Source of the DNA: Salminus brasiliensis
Taxonomy: Eukaryota; Chordata; Actinopteri; Characiformes; Bryconidae
Length of the DNA stretch: 64,000 bases
NCBI RefSeq assembly: GCF_030463535.1
Contig: NC_132891.1
Location: 8,918,449-8,982,448 of the forward strand
Reading direction: 5' to 3'
In this document: positions 49,801 to 58,485 of the stretch, piece by piece
Numbering within the stretch: position 1 is the first letter of the stretch
Layout of the letters: every line of letters begins with the position of its first letter
The notes under the pieces: model-generated
The model's database searches: none
Seen by the model: only the letters and a program-made list of their open reading frames with translations
What the model was told of the DNA's origin: nothing
Program-made: the position numbers and the translations under genes

Positions 49801-51297
49801 TTGTCCACCTATAAGGTTAGTATATTCCTGCACAGTAATATATATACACTATATACTGTATAGTATATACACTGAATACAGACAATGTTCCTTGTTTACT
49901 GTAACAAAGGTTAACGTGGATTAAAATACTAGCTTAAGCAAATGGAATCCAGGCTAATACCCTAGTTATCCAAGTGCTTGCACAGACATCAAGTAAAAGC
50001 TAGCATATTGTGTTGAGTACTGCTGTAGAGCAAAAACTGATGTGAAATGCACATTTATATCCACCTTACTCATGCGAGTGCATTATTTATGAAGATCTTT
50101 CTAAAAAGAGCACAGTGTTGACATCCTTGCTTATGAACAGCTAGGCGAGTATGCATATTTCATGAGCTTTAAAGCGTGCGTTAGCAGCTACTCCATGGGC
50201 CCTGTGTTCTGGGCTCAAAACAGCATTTATCTCCAAAGTGCAATGAAATTAAAAAGAGCATTTCAAGCATCATAAACCTGTTCCCTTTTGTAATGAAAGT
50301 GTGAAAACAGATGGGCCTAGTTAACACACTCACATTTCAGACACTGGCAGAGCATCACAGAGGAATGCCAAGAGAATAGAGAGCCAGAGAGAATATGCAA
50401 TGGATAGTAACTGCAGACAGCAGGGACTGGATAACCAGGTGAAGCTGATTTAGCATGACGCTTGGTAGAGACCAGCAGCGCTAATGGCTGCAGTGGACTG
50501 CCTGTTTAGATTGTGCCCTTGACTGACAGCAACCTGTTCCAGTCCTCCATTTCTACTGCTTTGGTGCCCCCTGGTGTTCAATAGATGTAGCAACCATGCA
50601 AGAGGATGGGTAGCTTCAATGTTCAGATATCGATGCAAAAGAAATTTGAATAGCTTAGTTTGCTTATTTGCTATAACTAGTGTTAGTGTTAATAAGTAAT
50701 ATATCTGATATAATGGTATATATGGTAATATTTTCTGACCATCTATTGCTCTCTTACTAAATAATATATTCCCTTTCATATCTCACACAGTGTTGAGTGA
50801 GTAAATAAATGTGTGACACAATAAAAGCATTATCTGAACAGTCACTCTAATACAAATAGTCTGAATACTAATATGCTAAAAGCCCCCTAAAACACTCCCT
50901 ACTCCTTTTCACCCATCTTTAAACTGTGCAGATCCACATCCTAAGACCATGCGAGTGAACAGCAGGGGTGTGTGTTGCTGTAGGTCTAGAAGCAGTGAAT
51001 ATTCCCTTACCCTGGTCAATGTTGTGCTGTGGGAGCTGGCTCATCTGACTGTGCACCACGCCTGCATAGTTCCGCAGGAACGCTTCCTCGTTCGGCGTCA
51101 GCTGCAAGGGTGGGGACAGAGATAATATAAATAAATACATAACCCAGCCAAATGTACAAGCCACAGTGAGGCATAAAGACAGATGCTTAGTTTTCACTTA
51201 CGTTTGATCCCATCTTCTTCAACATGAGGAGCACCCGCACCTTCTGCTGAATGTACATCTCCTCAGGAGACTTCCCAGGGGCCTCCTCACGGTTCAT
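36276..51297 (-). CDS. ctnnbip1: ctnnbip1 (ICAT), spliced 81-residue beta-catenin inhibitor
   Basis: The coding sequence is the join of 51297-51202, 51101-51011 and 36334-36276 on the minus strand (96+91+59 nt), giving 81 codons plus TGA. Mammalian ICAT is also 81 residues. The N-terminus MNREEAPGKSPEEMYIQQKV and the C-terminus ending SETEDRRQ are diagnostic. ICAT binds beta-catenin in nucleus and cytoplasm and blocks its pairing with TCF/LEF factors, so it damps Wnt output. In the known complex, an N-terminal three-helix domain (about residues 10-60) packs on the last armadillo repeats and an extended tail (about 62-81) lies in the TCF groove. Positions reported as contacts (Y15, K19, V22, D66, F71, E75) are all present here. 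The start is fixed by homology; no in-frame upstream ATG lies in this exon. The long last intron carries many mobile-element relics. The identification is very secure; UTR limits are not. Confidence 0.97.
36655..36820. mobile_element. Palindromic MITE close to the last exon
   Basis: CAGTGGTTCCCAACCCTGGT at the left and GTGGTCCTTCAGGACCTGG at the right are degraded inverted arms of a very common teleost hAT-type MITE. The central AGCTGATTAGGTGGATCAGG is also typical. It lies about 320 bp upstream of the ctnnbip1 last exon. Confidence 0.7.
37190..37365 (-). mobile_element. SINE family B-like remnant in ctnnbip1 last intron
   Basis: Contains CTACCCACCCAGAGAGAGCA and the distal word CACTTGGAGGAGAACACTAA, recognised from the reverse orientation of a family B-type SINE. 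It overlaps the end of a 132-codon minus-strand open frame (36829-37227) that shows no protein similarity I recognise. Confidence 0.45.
38660..39135 (+). mobile_element. Tc1/mariner relic in ctnnbip1 last intron
   Basis: Contains AACTGTGAAGCATAGGCAG, TAGGTGGAGGCATGAACGG, AATAGGATAATGATTCGAAG and CCATGGACTACCTCAAGAG, all degraded versions of Tc1-type transposase coding DNA (GG.M, QDNDPK, MDYLK regions). There is no open frame. Confidence 0.6.
40010..40400 (-). mobile_element. DNA-transposon relic, family C
   Basis: The reverse orientation includes CATTCTCTGGAGTGATGGAG, the same tract as 21346-21390, and continues into upstream sequence of the family (CCTATGTGAGCC near 40305). It is decayed, with no frame. 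Confidence 0.6.
41410..41625 (+). repeat. Interspersed repeat, family D-related, near 3' complete
   Basis: CCACCACCATGTCAATGTCA, CTGCAGTGCTGAGAATGACC, CAGAACTACAAAGTGCTTG and the end GTGTTAATGTTATGGCTGA. Same family end as at 26300 and the same internal words as 14517-14760. A hAT-like element sits directly after it at 41630. Confidence 0.65.
41630..41804. mobile_element. hAT-type MITE with perfect 8-bp target duplication
   Basis: The terminal inverted repeats are TAGGGCTGGGCGATA (41630) and TATTGCCCAGCTCTA (ends 41804). The flanking 8-mers GGTCACTG (41622-41629) and GGTCACTG (41805-41812) are identical, the hallmark of hAT insertion. It is 175 bp, AT-rich and non-coding. Confidence 0.9.
41870..41965 (+). 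repeat. Dispersed repeat, family E
   Basis: TGGAAGTCAATGTAAAAAG, CATTTTAGAGCATTTCTATT and GGTCCATTCATCATGAAAT; the cleanest copy of the family's left half. Confidence 0.65.
42534..42586 (+). repeat. (TG)n microsatellite
   Basis: About 26 TG units in the ctnnbip1 last intron; histidine/threonine frames on the minus strand are artefacts. Confidence 0.95.
43166..43335 (+). mobile_element. DNA-transposon 3' fragment, family C
   Basis: Contains GGTTATCATGCAACATCTTG, CTGAATGCAATGAAGTCCTC and the terminal word GTCCCAATATTTTTGTCC at about 43304-43321, the usual end of this family. Confidence 0.6.
43809..43885. repeat. Compound (TA)n(CA)n microsatellite
   Basis: Alternating TA block, then CA, CATA and CA blocks. 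A 154-codon plus-strand open frame (43751-44215) is carried through it by the repeat and is not considered a gene. Confidence 0.95.
44501..44738. mobile_element. Candidate MITE with 18-bp inverted repeats
   Basis: TTAAAGCAACATTATGTA at 44501-44518 and TACATAATGCTTCTTTAA at 44720-44737 are inverted repeats with two differences. The interior is about 200 bp and non-coding. The target duplication is unclear. Confidence 0.65.
44991..45135 (+). repeat. Dispersed repeat, family E
   Basis: AAGTCAATGTAAAATAAGAG, TTAGAGCATTTCAATTGGTC and CCAGAATTATTTATACAGTA match copy 1 along about 140 bp. Confidence 0.65.
46862..47350. other. Candidate intronic enhancer in ctnnbip1
   Basis: Non-repetitive stretch in the last intron with TGCTAATTAGCCAATTAA (homeodomain-like), AATGCAAATTTGC (octamer-like) and CATTCATTAAGCGC. 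It is flanked by AT-rich anonymous sequence and, on the right, the MITE at 47617. Function is inferred from texture only. Confidence 0.35.
47617..47803. mobile_element. Palindromic MITE (AAAGGTGCTT family)
   Basis: The left arm AATAAAGGTGCTTGAAATGG and right arm CCATTTGAAGCACCTTTGG belong to inverted repeats of about 50 bp, continuing into GATGCCATGGAAGAAC and GTTCTTCTATGGCATC. A related half-element is at 2650-2750. Confidence 0.8.
49290..49510 (-). repeat. Interspersed repeat with TTTATATAGAGCTTTTCACAA end
   Basis: TTTATATAGAGCTTTTCACA, CAAAACAGCTTTACAGA, GTGGCAAGGAAAAACTCTC, CCTTGAGATGAACCAAGACT and CTCTTCTGGTCGACACTGG match, in order, a very common otophysan repeat (probably a non-LTR retroposon 3' region in reverse). 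The 67-codon frame here is spurious. Confidence 0.65.
49711..49750 (-). repeat. Dispersed repeat, family E fragment, reverse
   Basis: TCCTGATGAATGGACCAATA is the reverse complement of the family's TATTGGTCCATTCATC core. Confidence 0.5.
51011..51101 (-). CDS. ctnnbip1: ctnnbip1 second coding exon
   Basis: The acceptor is CCCTTGCAG (51110-51102) and the donor GTAAGG begins at 51010. The exon codes residues 33-62, from LTPNEEAFLR through a segment ending HNIDQ, plus the first base of a glycine codon. It follows a minimal 100-bp intron (51102-51201). It makes up helices 2 and 3 of the ICAT fold. Compared with the human protein, recalled from memory, a few polar surface residues differ but the helical pattern and length are unchanged. 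Confidence 0.95.
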
Positions 51298-51319
51298 CCC
51301 CCCTGCTCCTGAAGCGCCG
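51202..51319 (-). CDS. ctnnbip1: ctnnbip1 first coding exon
   Basis: Reading the minus strand, the acceptor is TTTGTCAG at 51327-51320. A 22-nt 5' UTR piece (51319-51298) precedes ATG at 51297-51295. The exon codes residues 1-32 (ending KKMGSN) and closes in phase 0 at 51202, before donor GTAAGT (51201-51196). A slightly later AG in the same exon could also serve as acceptor without changing the protein. This exon holds the first helix of the beta-catenin-binding domain, including Y15, K19 and V22. Confidence 0.95.
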
Positions 51320-51744
51320 CTGACAAACACAAAGCATATTAACAGTTAAGGCTGCACAAAATGGACTAAATAGCCTGCTATGAGCCACTGCCATTAACAT
51401 GTATTATAATTTATACTGCAATAAATGTTAATACATGAAATGCAATTGTTAGACTTAAATTGTTGTCAATTTTACAAATTACTCAACTGTTCTAGATCTG
51501 TGAGAGAAACCAAAATAAACCTGATTTGACCCGTATCTAAATCATCACCCAAAGCTCTGCCCTGATGCTCTTTTCTGTTGTAAATAATTATAACATTGTT
51601 GTACAGATTATTAAAATTAAAACATAAAATTGTCCTGAATAATCTAAATACTGCAGTATTTGTTCATCACATTGGAATCTGTTTCTGTAATTGTTATCCA
51701 AGAGCTTCGTCTTTTTTTTTTCGCCTTCAACTTTCTGCTGACTC

Positions 51745-51865
51745 AATAACTGCTGTTATTGGGGGGACCAACTCAATATTAATGCCTATGGATCCAAAAT
51801 GGGATGCCATAAAAGCTCCTGCATGTGTAGGTGTCCCAATACTTTTGTCCATACAGCGTATATTG
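51745..51865 (+). mobile_element. DNA-transposon 3' fragment, family C
   Basis: About 120 bp: GGGGGGACCAACTCAATATT, ATGGGATGCCATAAAAGCTC and the end GTCCCAATACTTTTGTCC followed by ATACAGCGTA. It lies about 430 bp upstream of the first coding exon of ctnnbip1, in the 5' intron. Confidence 0.65.
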
Positions 51866-51924
51866 TTGCTGAGACAAACATTGTGTCTTCAAAACGCCTA
51901 AATCACTGGAGAAAGAAAAAAGCT

Positions 51925-52085
51925 TTTTAGCTTTCAATAGAAGTCAATGTAAGGAGTATTTTAGAGCATCTCTGTTGGTCCATTCATCAAGAAAATGGGA
52001 CACAAGACAACTGCTAGACTCACATCATGTCAAAAAGTCTAAATGGCAAAAATGGAGATGTTTTTGTGGGATTTTACCAATAGAA
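51925..52085 (+). repeat. Dispersed repeat, family E
   Basis: AGAAGTCAATGTAAGGAG, TTTTAGAGCATCTCTGTTGG and TCCATTCATCAAGAAAATGG, followed by a GGCAAAAATGGAGATGTTTT stretch comparable to 3135-3156. Confidence 0.65.
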
Positions 52086-52337
52086 ACACCCAACATATGC
52101 TAAGCTTGTAAATAAAATAGTGTTCGGGCCAACCCTAAGGACCCTAAGTAGATATAGTGTGAATCTTTTAATTGAATCTTAAAAAAAAAGTGCACAGTCA
52201 CAATCCCTATGAACAAACGGTCAGCCTAAACTGAATGCATAATGCACAAGATCTTTTCACAGAGTTGGATGCTGCAGAACAACTCTTCTAATCATCTGAA
52301 GCCCTTCATCAGTGCATCTCCCGAGACAGAGAAGACA

Positions 52338-52339
<2 letters not shown>

Positions 52340-52423
<84 letters not shown>
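52340..52423 (+). repeat. Long (CA)n microsatellite
   Basis: About 42 uninterrupted CA units followed by GAGAGAGAAAGAGAGCGAG. It is the longest simple array in the window and is located in the ctnnbip1 5' intron about 1 kb upstream of the first coding exon. Confidence 0.95.
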
Positions 52424-52426
<3 letters not shown>

Positions 52427-52999
52427 AGAGAAAGAGAGCGAGCAGCGTGCAATCATGATGGAAGTCGTGGTGCACTTGAAGTCACGGTGCAGGTTGGCAG
52501 AGCCATATAAATCGGGCTCATCCATATTTAATGCTAGGGTTCTCTGAGCTCTTTGCCTTGGCTGCTCTCGGCTGCTCTCACTCACTAATGACCTATTTCT
52601 AGAGCTAGGCTCCCCGCGCAGCACTTTTAAGGACAGATGCAGAGCGCGAGTGCACGGAAGGACGCAAATTACAGAAAAAGGGATTGGTTCCTGCGTGACA
52701 GGCGATACGTCCCACAGCCAATGTTCTTGTCAGCGTTCATTTACAGCACACTGCAGGTTTCTCCATACTCCACTCTTGGGTCTAGGCAGCAAAACATATT
52801 TCCCAGTTAATCAAATAATGGCATGGCAAACAAAAAAGGCAGCCTACAGTAATGTTCCTGACGAGCCAACAACATGAAGACAAGAGTAAGAAACGGTGAG
52901 GTTACGGGGATAAAAGATAGTGGAGGGATGGGGAGAACGCTGCGCAGTATCAAATTGCTTTATTTTGGTTTTTAGAAAAATCTGAGTGAATCCCTTTGG

Positions 53000-53470
53000 A
53001 GCCCCCTGTCCTGTGATGTCTCACACACTCTTATCTGTACAAAGGCTCTCTAATGCACGTTGACAGCACGTTTGATGTGGGGTTATGTTTAATTGAAAAG
53101 CTGGCACATCCCCCACCCAATTGCATGACATGGAACACAAAGGCGCTGAGACACAGTTTGTCTGGCCGCTGAGTGACGCTTTGTCATACGTCCTAATCAC
53201 AGAGTTTAGTCTGGATATTTTAATGGCCTTCGTTTTTTTCCCCCCTCACGTTCCTTGAGGCATACCATGTAGCCGTCCATCAAAACGACACTCTTTGTGC
53301 TTGCGCTTTGCACTTGAGACATAAATATGTGATCAAAAACGGGATGCAGCCAAATTGAAAAATCCCCCAAATCCCCTGAAAAATAACAGGCTGCTTCTGA
53401 TGCTCTGCATCAGGAAGTCACCAAAGGGCACGGCGTCAAAAGGACTTCACGGCATTCACGCTCTCATCTC
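53000..53470. other. Candidate intronic regulatory segment in ctnnbip1
   Basis: Repeat-free region in the 5' intron about 1.7 kb upstream of the first coding exon, with mixed GC and several short palindromic or homeobox-like words (TTTAATTGAAAAG, CCAATTGCATGACAT). No coding frame. Confidence 0.3.
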
Positions 53471-53510
53471 TGGCATTTCATAGGCAGGAGTGGGGGATGA
53501 TGAGTACTAG

Positions 53511-53566
53511 GATGGGGGAGGGAGGAGGGAGAGAGGGGGGAGAGAGGGGGAGAGAGGGGGAGAGAT
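53511..53566 (+). repeat. Purine-rich (GGGAGA)-type array
   Basis: Pure G/A run with GAGAGGGG repeated about every 10 bp on the plus strand. Antisense frames across it are spurious. Confidence 0.9.
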
Positions 53567-55848
53567 GAAAGACAGAGACGGATCAGCACGTCAGTTGTGC
53601 AGCTCTGTGACACTGGGCACACACCTTCAGGGGGAGGCATCTCTTCAGTGAGATTCTGTCTCTCTCTCCTTTTTCTTCTGCTCATTTGATCATGGTTGGG
53701 CTCGGCCCCACAGTCGAGTGAGACAGGCCCGACAGCAGGCTGAGTCTCAGTCTCAGTGAGTGATGCAGCACTGTGTGCTGAAAACACGAGAGCTCACTGC
53801 CGTTTCACACCCAGACACAACCTCATACCCCTGCTGTTACCTCACATACCTCACCTTCAGCTGCTGTGGCCTTCTGAAAGCACACCATGCTGCCTGATAT
53901 TTGACAAATTAAGATATGAAGGAAACAACATTGAGTTGTTAAGGTTTGGAAAGTGCACTTTTACAAAAACAGGTTCCGAAGTAAAGTAACGGTTGTATGT
54001 AGAAAACAGGGATGCATGAAAATATTGATACACTTGAGTATTGTGATGTTTTGCAATACTGCATTGATTCTCAAACACTGTCAGTTTTTAATAAACATTT
54101 TTCATGCGAGGATGTTTGGCACACAGTGGCTCATTCCCTGACTGCTAGTTAGCAGCGCTGTACTGTCTTCTTATCCCACTGTTCAATTTAAATGATAAGT
54201 TTACTTTTTATGCACCCAGATTTTAAGAAAATGATAGTTTGTCTTTTATACTACGACAGTTTTTCCTAAAGTTTGAAAAAAACTGCAACATAATAAAATA
54301 AAGAAATTATTGCAAATTTGTCACCTTATGTACAGTATCGCTATATATTAGGGATGTCCCGATTAGGTTATTTTGCCCCAGATCCGATCCAAGACTCTTA
54401 CTGAGTATCAGCTGATACCGATTCGATCTGTGTGTTTGTATAATTAATATATCAGTTTGTATAATGAGAGATTCTGGACTAATTGATATAGTTTAGTCAA
54501 GACTTTTCTTAAAATGACTGTTTTATATTGTTTAATATCTTATAATCCAGTCTATAATCCAGACTCTCCTCCCTGACCACCCCTGACCTCAGCTCCTTCC
54601 AGCGTTAGCCTCCACCCAGTTCTGAATGTGCTCTTCAGTGCTGGTTTAAAAACAGAGAAAGGTGTGCAGACTCTTAACTCGTTTATTTACCTTCTGAGAA
54701 TGTTTGCAATGCTGCTGGCTGGGCAATGATGTCTGTTAATGGTGCCTTAAGGCCACCAGAAGGCGCTCTAAAGACTGTGATTAAAAAGACTGTAGGTGTA
54801 AATTCCTACTAAGATGCTGCAATTACTTTCTGTGGGTTTTAGCTTGCAAACACAAAAGCTAAAATAAAACAAGACAAAAAGGAAACATCTATTTTACTTC
54901 TGGAGTCAAAAATAATTCTATCAGTTACACAGAAGAAACACTGTTAAAATCAGACTGTGAACCACTGAAACCAACATTTATGAACTCATTGTATGCAACC
55001 AACTTTCTTCAAAAAACAGCCCCTTCACTGTTCGAAAACAAAAGAGTGTAAGAAGCAGCGAGAGTGTGAGAAGCCTTATAAAATCTATTCCAGCACAAAC
55101 CCTGATAAAATCTATCCCAGTATAAATCCCAATAAAATGTTAACCCAGCTTATGCTGCTTGGGGTCTAAACCTTAGGAATGAAAAATCCATTAGTGAACA
55201 AACTGTGATGTTAGCATCTTAAAAGCATGCAAACTCTCAGTGCAGACCAAGCCTAATCCCTCCTTATCCTCGGCTCTAGTCTTCCTTGTGTTATCGTTGG
55301 CAGCTGAACCTGGGCCCCTGAGACGAAGCCTATAGGACATAAGAGGGACTTTTCATGTCTGTTAAATCTCAGTTTACCCTGTTCAAAAGCACATACTCGG
55401 GCAACAATGGGTCACCAAAACCCTTTAACCCCTTAAACTACAGGCTTACGTATAAAACAGAGTATTGAGTAACTAACATAAACATGAGAATCTGAACTGT
55501 GCAACCCCAATAGGTCCTTAGGGGTTAAATTAACCCCTAGAAAGTGCATATCTTTACAAGAGTCACTGCACTCTGAACAAAAGACTAGAAAGGGGCTGAC
55601 GCTTTTAAAACAAACAGCCACGGATGGGCGAAGTTGATAAAGCCTTATCTAGAGAGAATCACAGTAATGGGTTTAATGTACACTAGCGACATAACTATTA
55701 ATTACATTGCTATTAAATGTGACCAATGATTTTGCAGTTTTATTCTAAAGGCTAAAAAAAACAACCAAAAATGGGCTTCATGGAACAGGAACAAGCCTGG
55801 TCTTTCACTGATTTCCACTTTACTGGACAAAAATATGAATTAGGAATC

Positions 55849-56350
55849 TAGGGATGCACCGATACCAACTCAGACTTAAATACTCAGTGGGTGGGTATAC
55901 ATCCTGATACTTATAGTGTTCCACTTTTTATAGGTTGTACTTATTTATATCTGAATCCATCTGTAAATGCACATTTGAAAAGTTTCAGAGTTATGACAAA
56001 ATTTGCCACAATGCAGAAACAACTGCAGGTAGGAGAGCATAATCTATCTAAGCTCGACCAAACTTTTAATAGGTGTTTAAAATTCACATTTCAGAGCAGT
56101 AAACAAAAACGGCAGTTTAAAAACAAAAACTGCTCATGCAGCAAATTCACAAGTCCATGACTCTTCTGAACCAAACAACAACTCCATAAAATGTGCAAAT
56201 GTAAAAGTTCTATTATATGTCTAATGGTAATAACTTTAGAACTGTCTTTTACTAGTTGTTTAAACATTTAATTGTATATGCAGTCTGCAAACAGAAATGT
56301 TCTATATTTAAAAAGTGGCAGTATCGGTATCTGTGTAACACTACTTCAAT
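55849..56350. mobile_element. Probable hAT-type element (GGGATGCACCGATACC terminus)
   Basis: TAGGGATGCACCGATACC begins at 55849, and an inner word CAGTATCGGTATCTG lies near 56319. The right terminus is not clearly found. A further fragment of similar kind, GGGATGTCCCGATTAGG, is at about 54353-54430. Confidence 0.45.
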
Positions 56351-58171
56351 AAAAATAAACATTAATCTAACTTCTTAATATAATATTAATATAAATAATA
56401 CATTCATAATGAATTATAGAAATGCTCCATGTTTTGCCTGATGGCAAAGATGGGCCTTAGGTGCCTAAAACCTCTGCACAGGACTGAATCTAACACTATG
56501 TGTCAAAAAATGTATGTAAATGCCTCAATGTCAATCAGACTCAGGGTAAATGTAAAAGATCTGTACAGCACTTAAATACACATCATCATCATGCAAACTG
56601 CCAACTCATCATTGTGGATTCACAGAGTTCAATTTTAATCAGTGTCTCTTTAATCTAGTAATCAGGTTTAATCACATAATCATGACAGCCCTGATGCAGC
56701 CCTGAGGCTCCCTGTGCTTTAACTCGGGGTTCAGCTAAGGGCTGAATAAGGTGTTACATTAGGGATAACACTAAAATTTGTGTTTGACCCACCTGTCCTA
56801 ACTTAACCCTGCTGTTTTCTGTTGATCAAGACTGAAAGAAGCTGGTAATTAAAGATAAACAATCAGCTTGGCAAAGTTAATCAGACACAGGCACAACCAC
56901 AGTCCCCAGACTGGCTGTACAGAGCCGGAGTACAGCGGATAAACAAACATGCCGGTGTTTATGAGCTTGTCAGGAGAAAGCAAATTTTAAGAGAGACATG
57001 ATTATCTAAACAGAGGTGCTGCTGCTTGCTTAGCACAGAGCCGCTCTCAATGCTCTATGGCATCGGGAATTCAGAGGATTACAGTCAGTGCAATCTGATA
57101 GGGCCTCGCATGTGACAGGGTCATGGAGGTCACAGACCACCAGTCAACTTCTTCTACAGTATACTGGTATGCTCACTTCAGCATATGGCAAAAGCATGCA
57201 GTGCCGTCAACAAGCGATTACTCAAACTGATGCTTGACTGACTGATAAGATGCCTCACCGCAATCAAAACACAGTCAAAAATAAACCAATAAAATGCTAA
57301 ATAAAATATTTAGTGTAGAAAGTTTAGAAGGTGTAGAAGCAGAAGCGTAGAAGGTTTGCGTTTACTAGAATAGGAATCTACTCAAACAGCAATACACATT
57401 TATTGAAAATGAATTAATCAGTGTATTCAGACACATGAGGACGTGACAAAAAGCAAAGAAGTAAGAGTATTAGAGTATGTCACATTTCAGCTATTGCCAT
57501 CATGAAATCATTGGTTCCTGACAGACTTATTTATGGAGGACTATTCACCAATCTAACCAAGTCTACATAAGCAAGGGGACCTTCAGGGGGAACTTTCCAC
57601 AGCCACTTGATCAAGCCTTGCTTCAATGCATGCAGTGCACTGATTCAGTAAGAAAATGCTAAGGGGGGGATAACAACCACATATCCTGAAAAGCTAATCA
57701 TATCCTCGGAGTGAATCTGTCAACAGCCATCCCATCCTCGCCAGCATTTCCACCCCTCCTGCTCTCCTGGAACAGCTGGGGAGAAGCAGGAATGGGCTTA
57801 CAGGAATAGGGTCATTACAGGGGTCCAACTGGCCAGTCAGTCACTTATAGAGAAATATAGAGAAGACATATAAGACATATTAAGAAGACATATAAAATGA
57901 AATACAAATAAACAAAAAGATCTAAGAAATAACAATATGCTGTGGAAAATCTGATTATAACCAAAAGTTCCTTGTTCAATCACTTAGTAGTAGGGGACAC
58001 CAATTATGGTTTTCCAAGGCCAGGTTAAAAATGTTATTTCTTTATAACACCACAAAACGATGGGGCAGATTTTTTTACCTTTCGGCCTAAGGCTCAGACT
58101 ATATACACTACATACTAGCTCAGTTCCAGTACTTTGGATTAGCCAAAGTCACAATATAAATAATACTATTT

Positions 58172-58485
58172 AAAGGTAAAGGATAAAGGTGCACGTATTC
58201 GTCACTGTACAGTGTGGACTGTACAGCGAAATGTGTCCTCCGCATTTAACCCATCTGGTAGTGAACACACACTCACACACACACACACACACACACGTGT
58301 TAGGGGCAGTGAGTACACACACACACCCAGAGCGGTGGGCAGCCAACTCCAGCGCCCGGGGAGCAGAGAGGGTAAAGGGCCTTGCTCAAGGGCCCAACAG
58401 TGGCAGCTTGCCGAGCCCGGGAATCGAACCCACAACCCTGTTATCGATATCCCGGCGCTCTAACCGCTGAGCCACCACTGCCCCC
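58172..58485 (-). mobile_element. tRNA-derived SINE, family A, copy 2
   Basis: Minus-strand copy of the element at 18271-18565, inside the long 5' intron of ctnnbip1. It has intact boxes A and B, an internal CA/TG array (about 58268-58296) and a CTTTA-type simple tail (AAAGGTAAAGGATAAAG at the plus-strand left end). Open frames of 77-93 codons across it are artefacts of the repeat. Confidence 0.85.

Larger units (their letters stand above)
36335..51010 (-). other. ctnnbip1: ctnnbip1 last intron (14,676 bp)
   Basis: GTAAGG...CACTACCAG intron, phase 1. It holds the MITEs, transposon relics, SINE remnant, microsatellites and one candidate enhancer listed separately. Stretches 37366-38660, 39136-40009, 40401-41409, 45136-46861 and 47804-49289 show nothing further that I can assign. 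Confidence 0.9.

Noticed and set aside
52242-52624. Overlapping 101- and 110-codon frames on both strands
   Set aside because: Length comes from the CA array (poly HT or VC); not coding.
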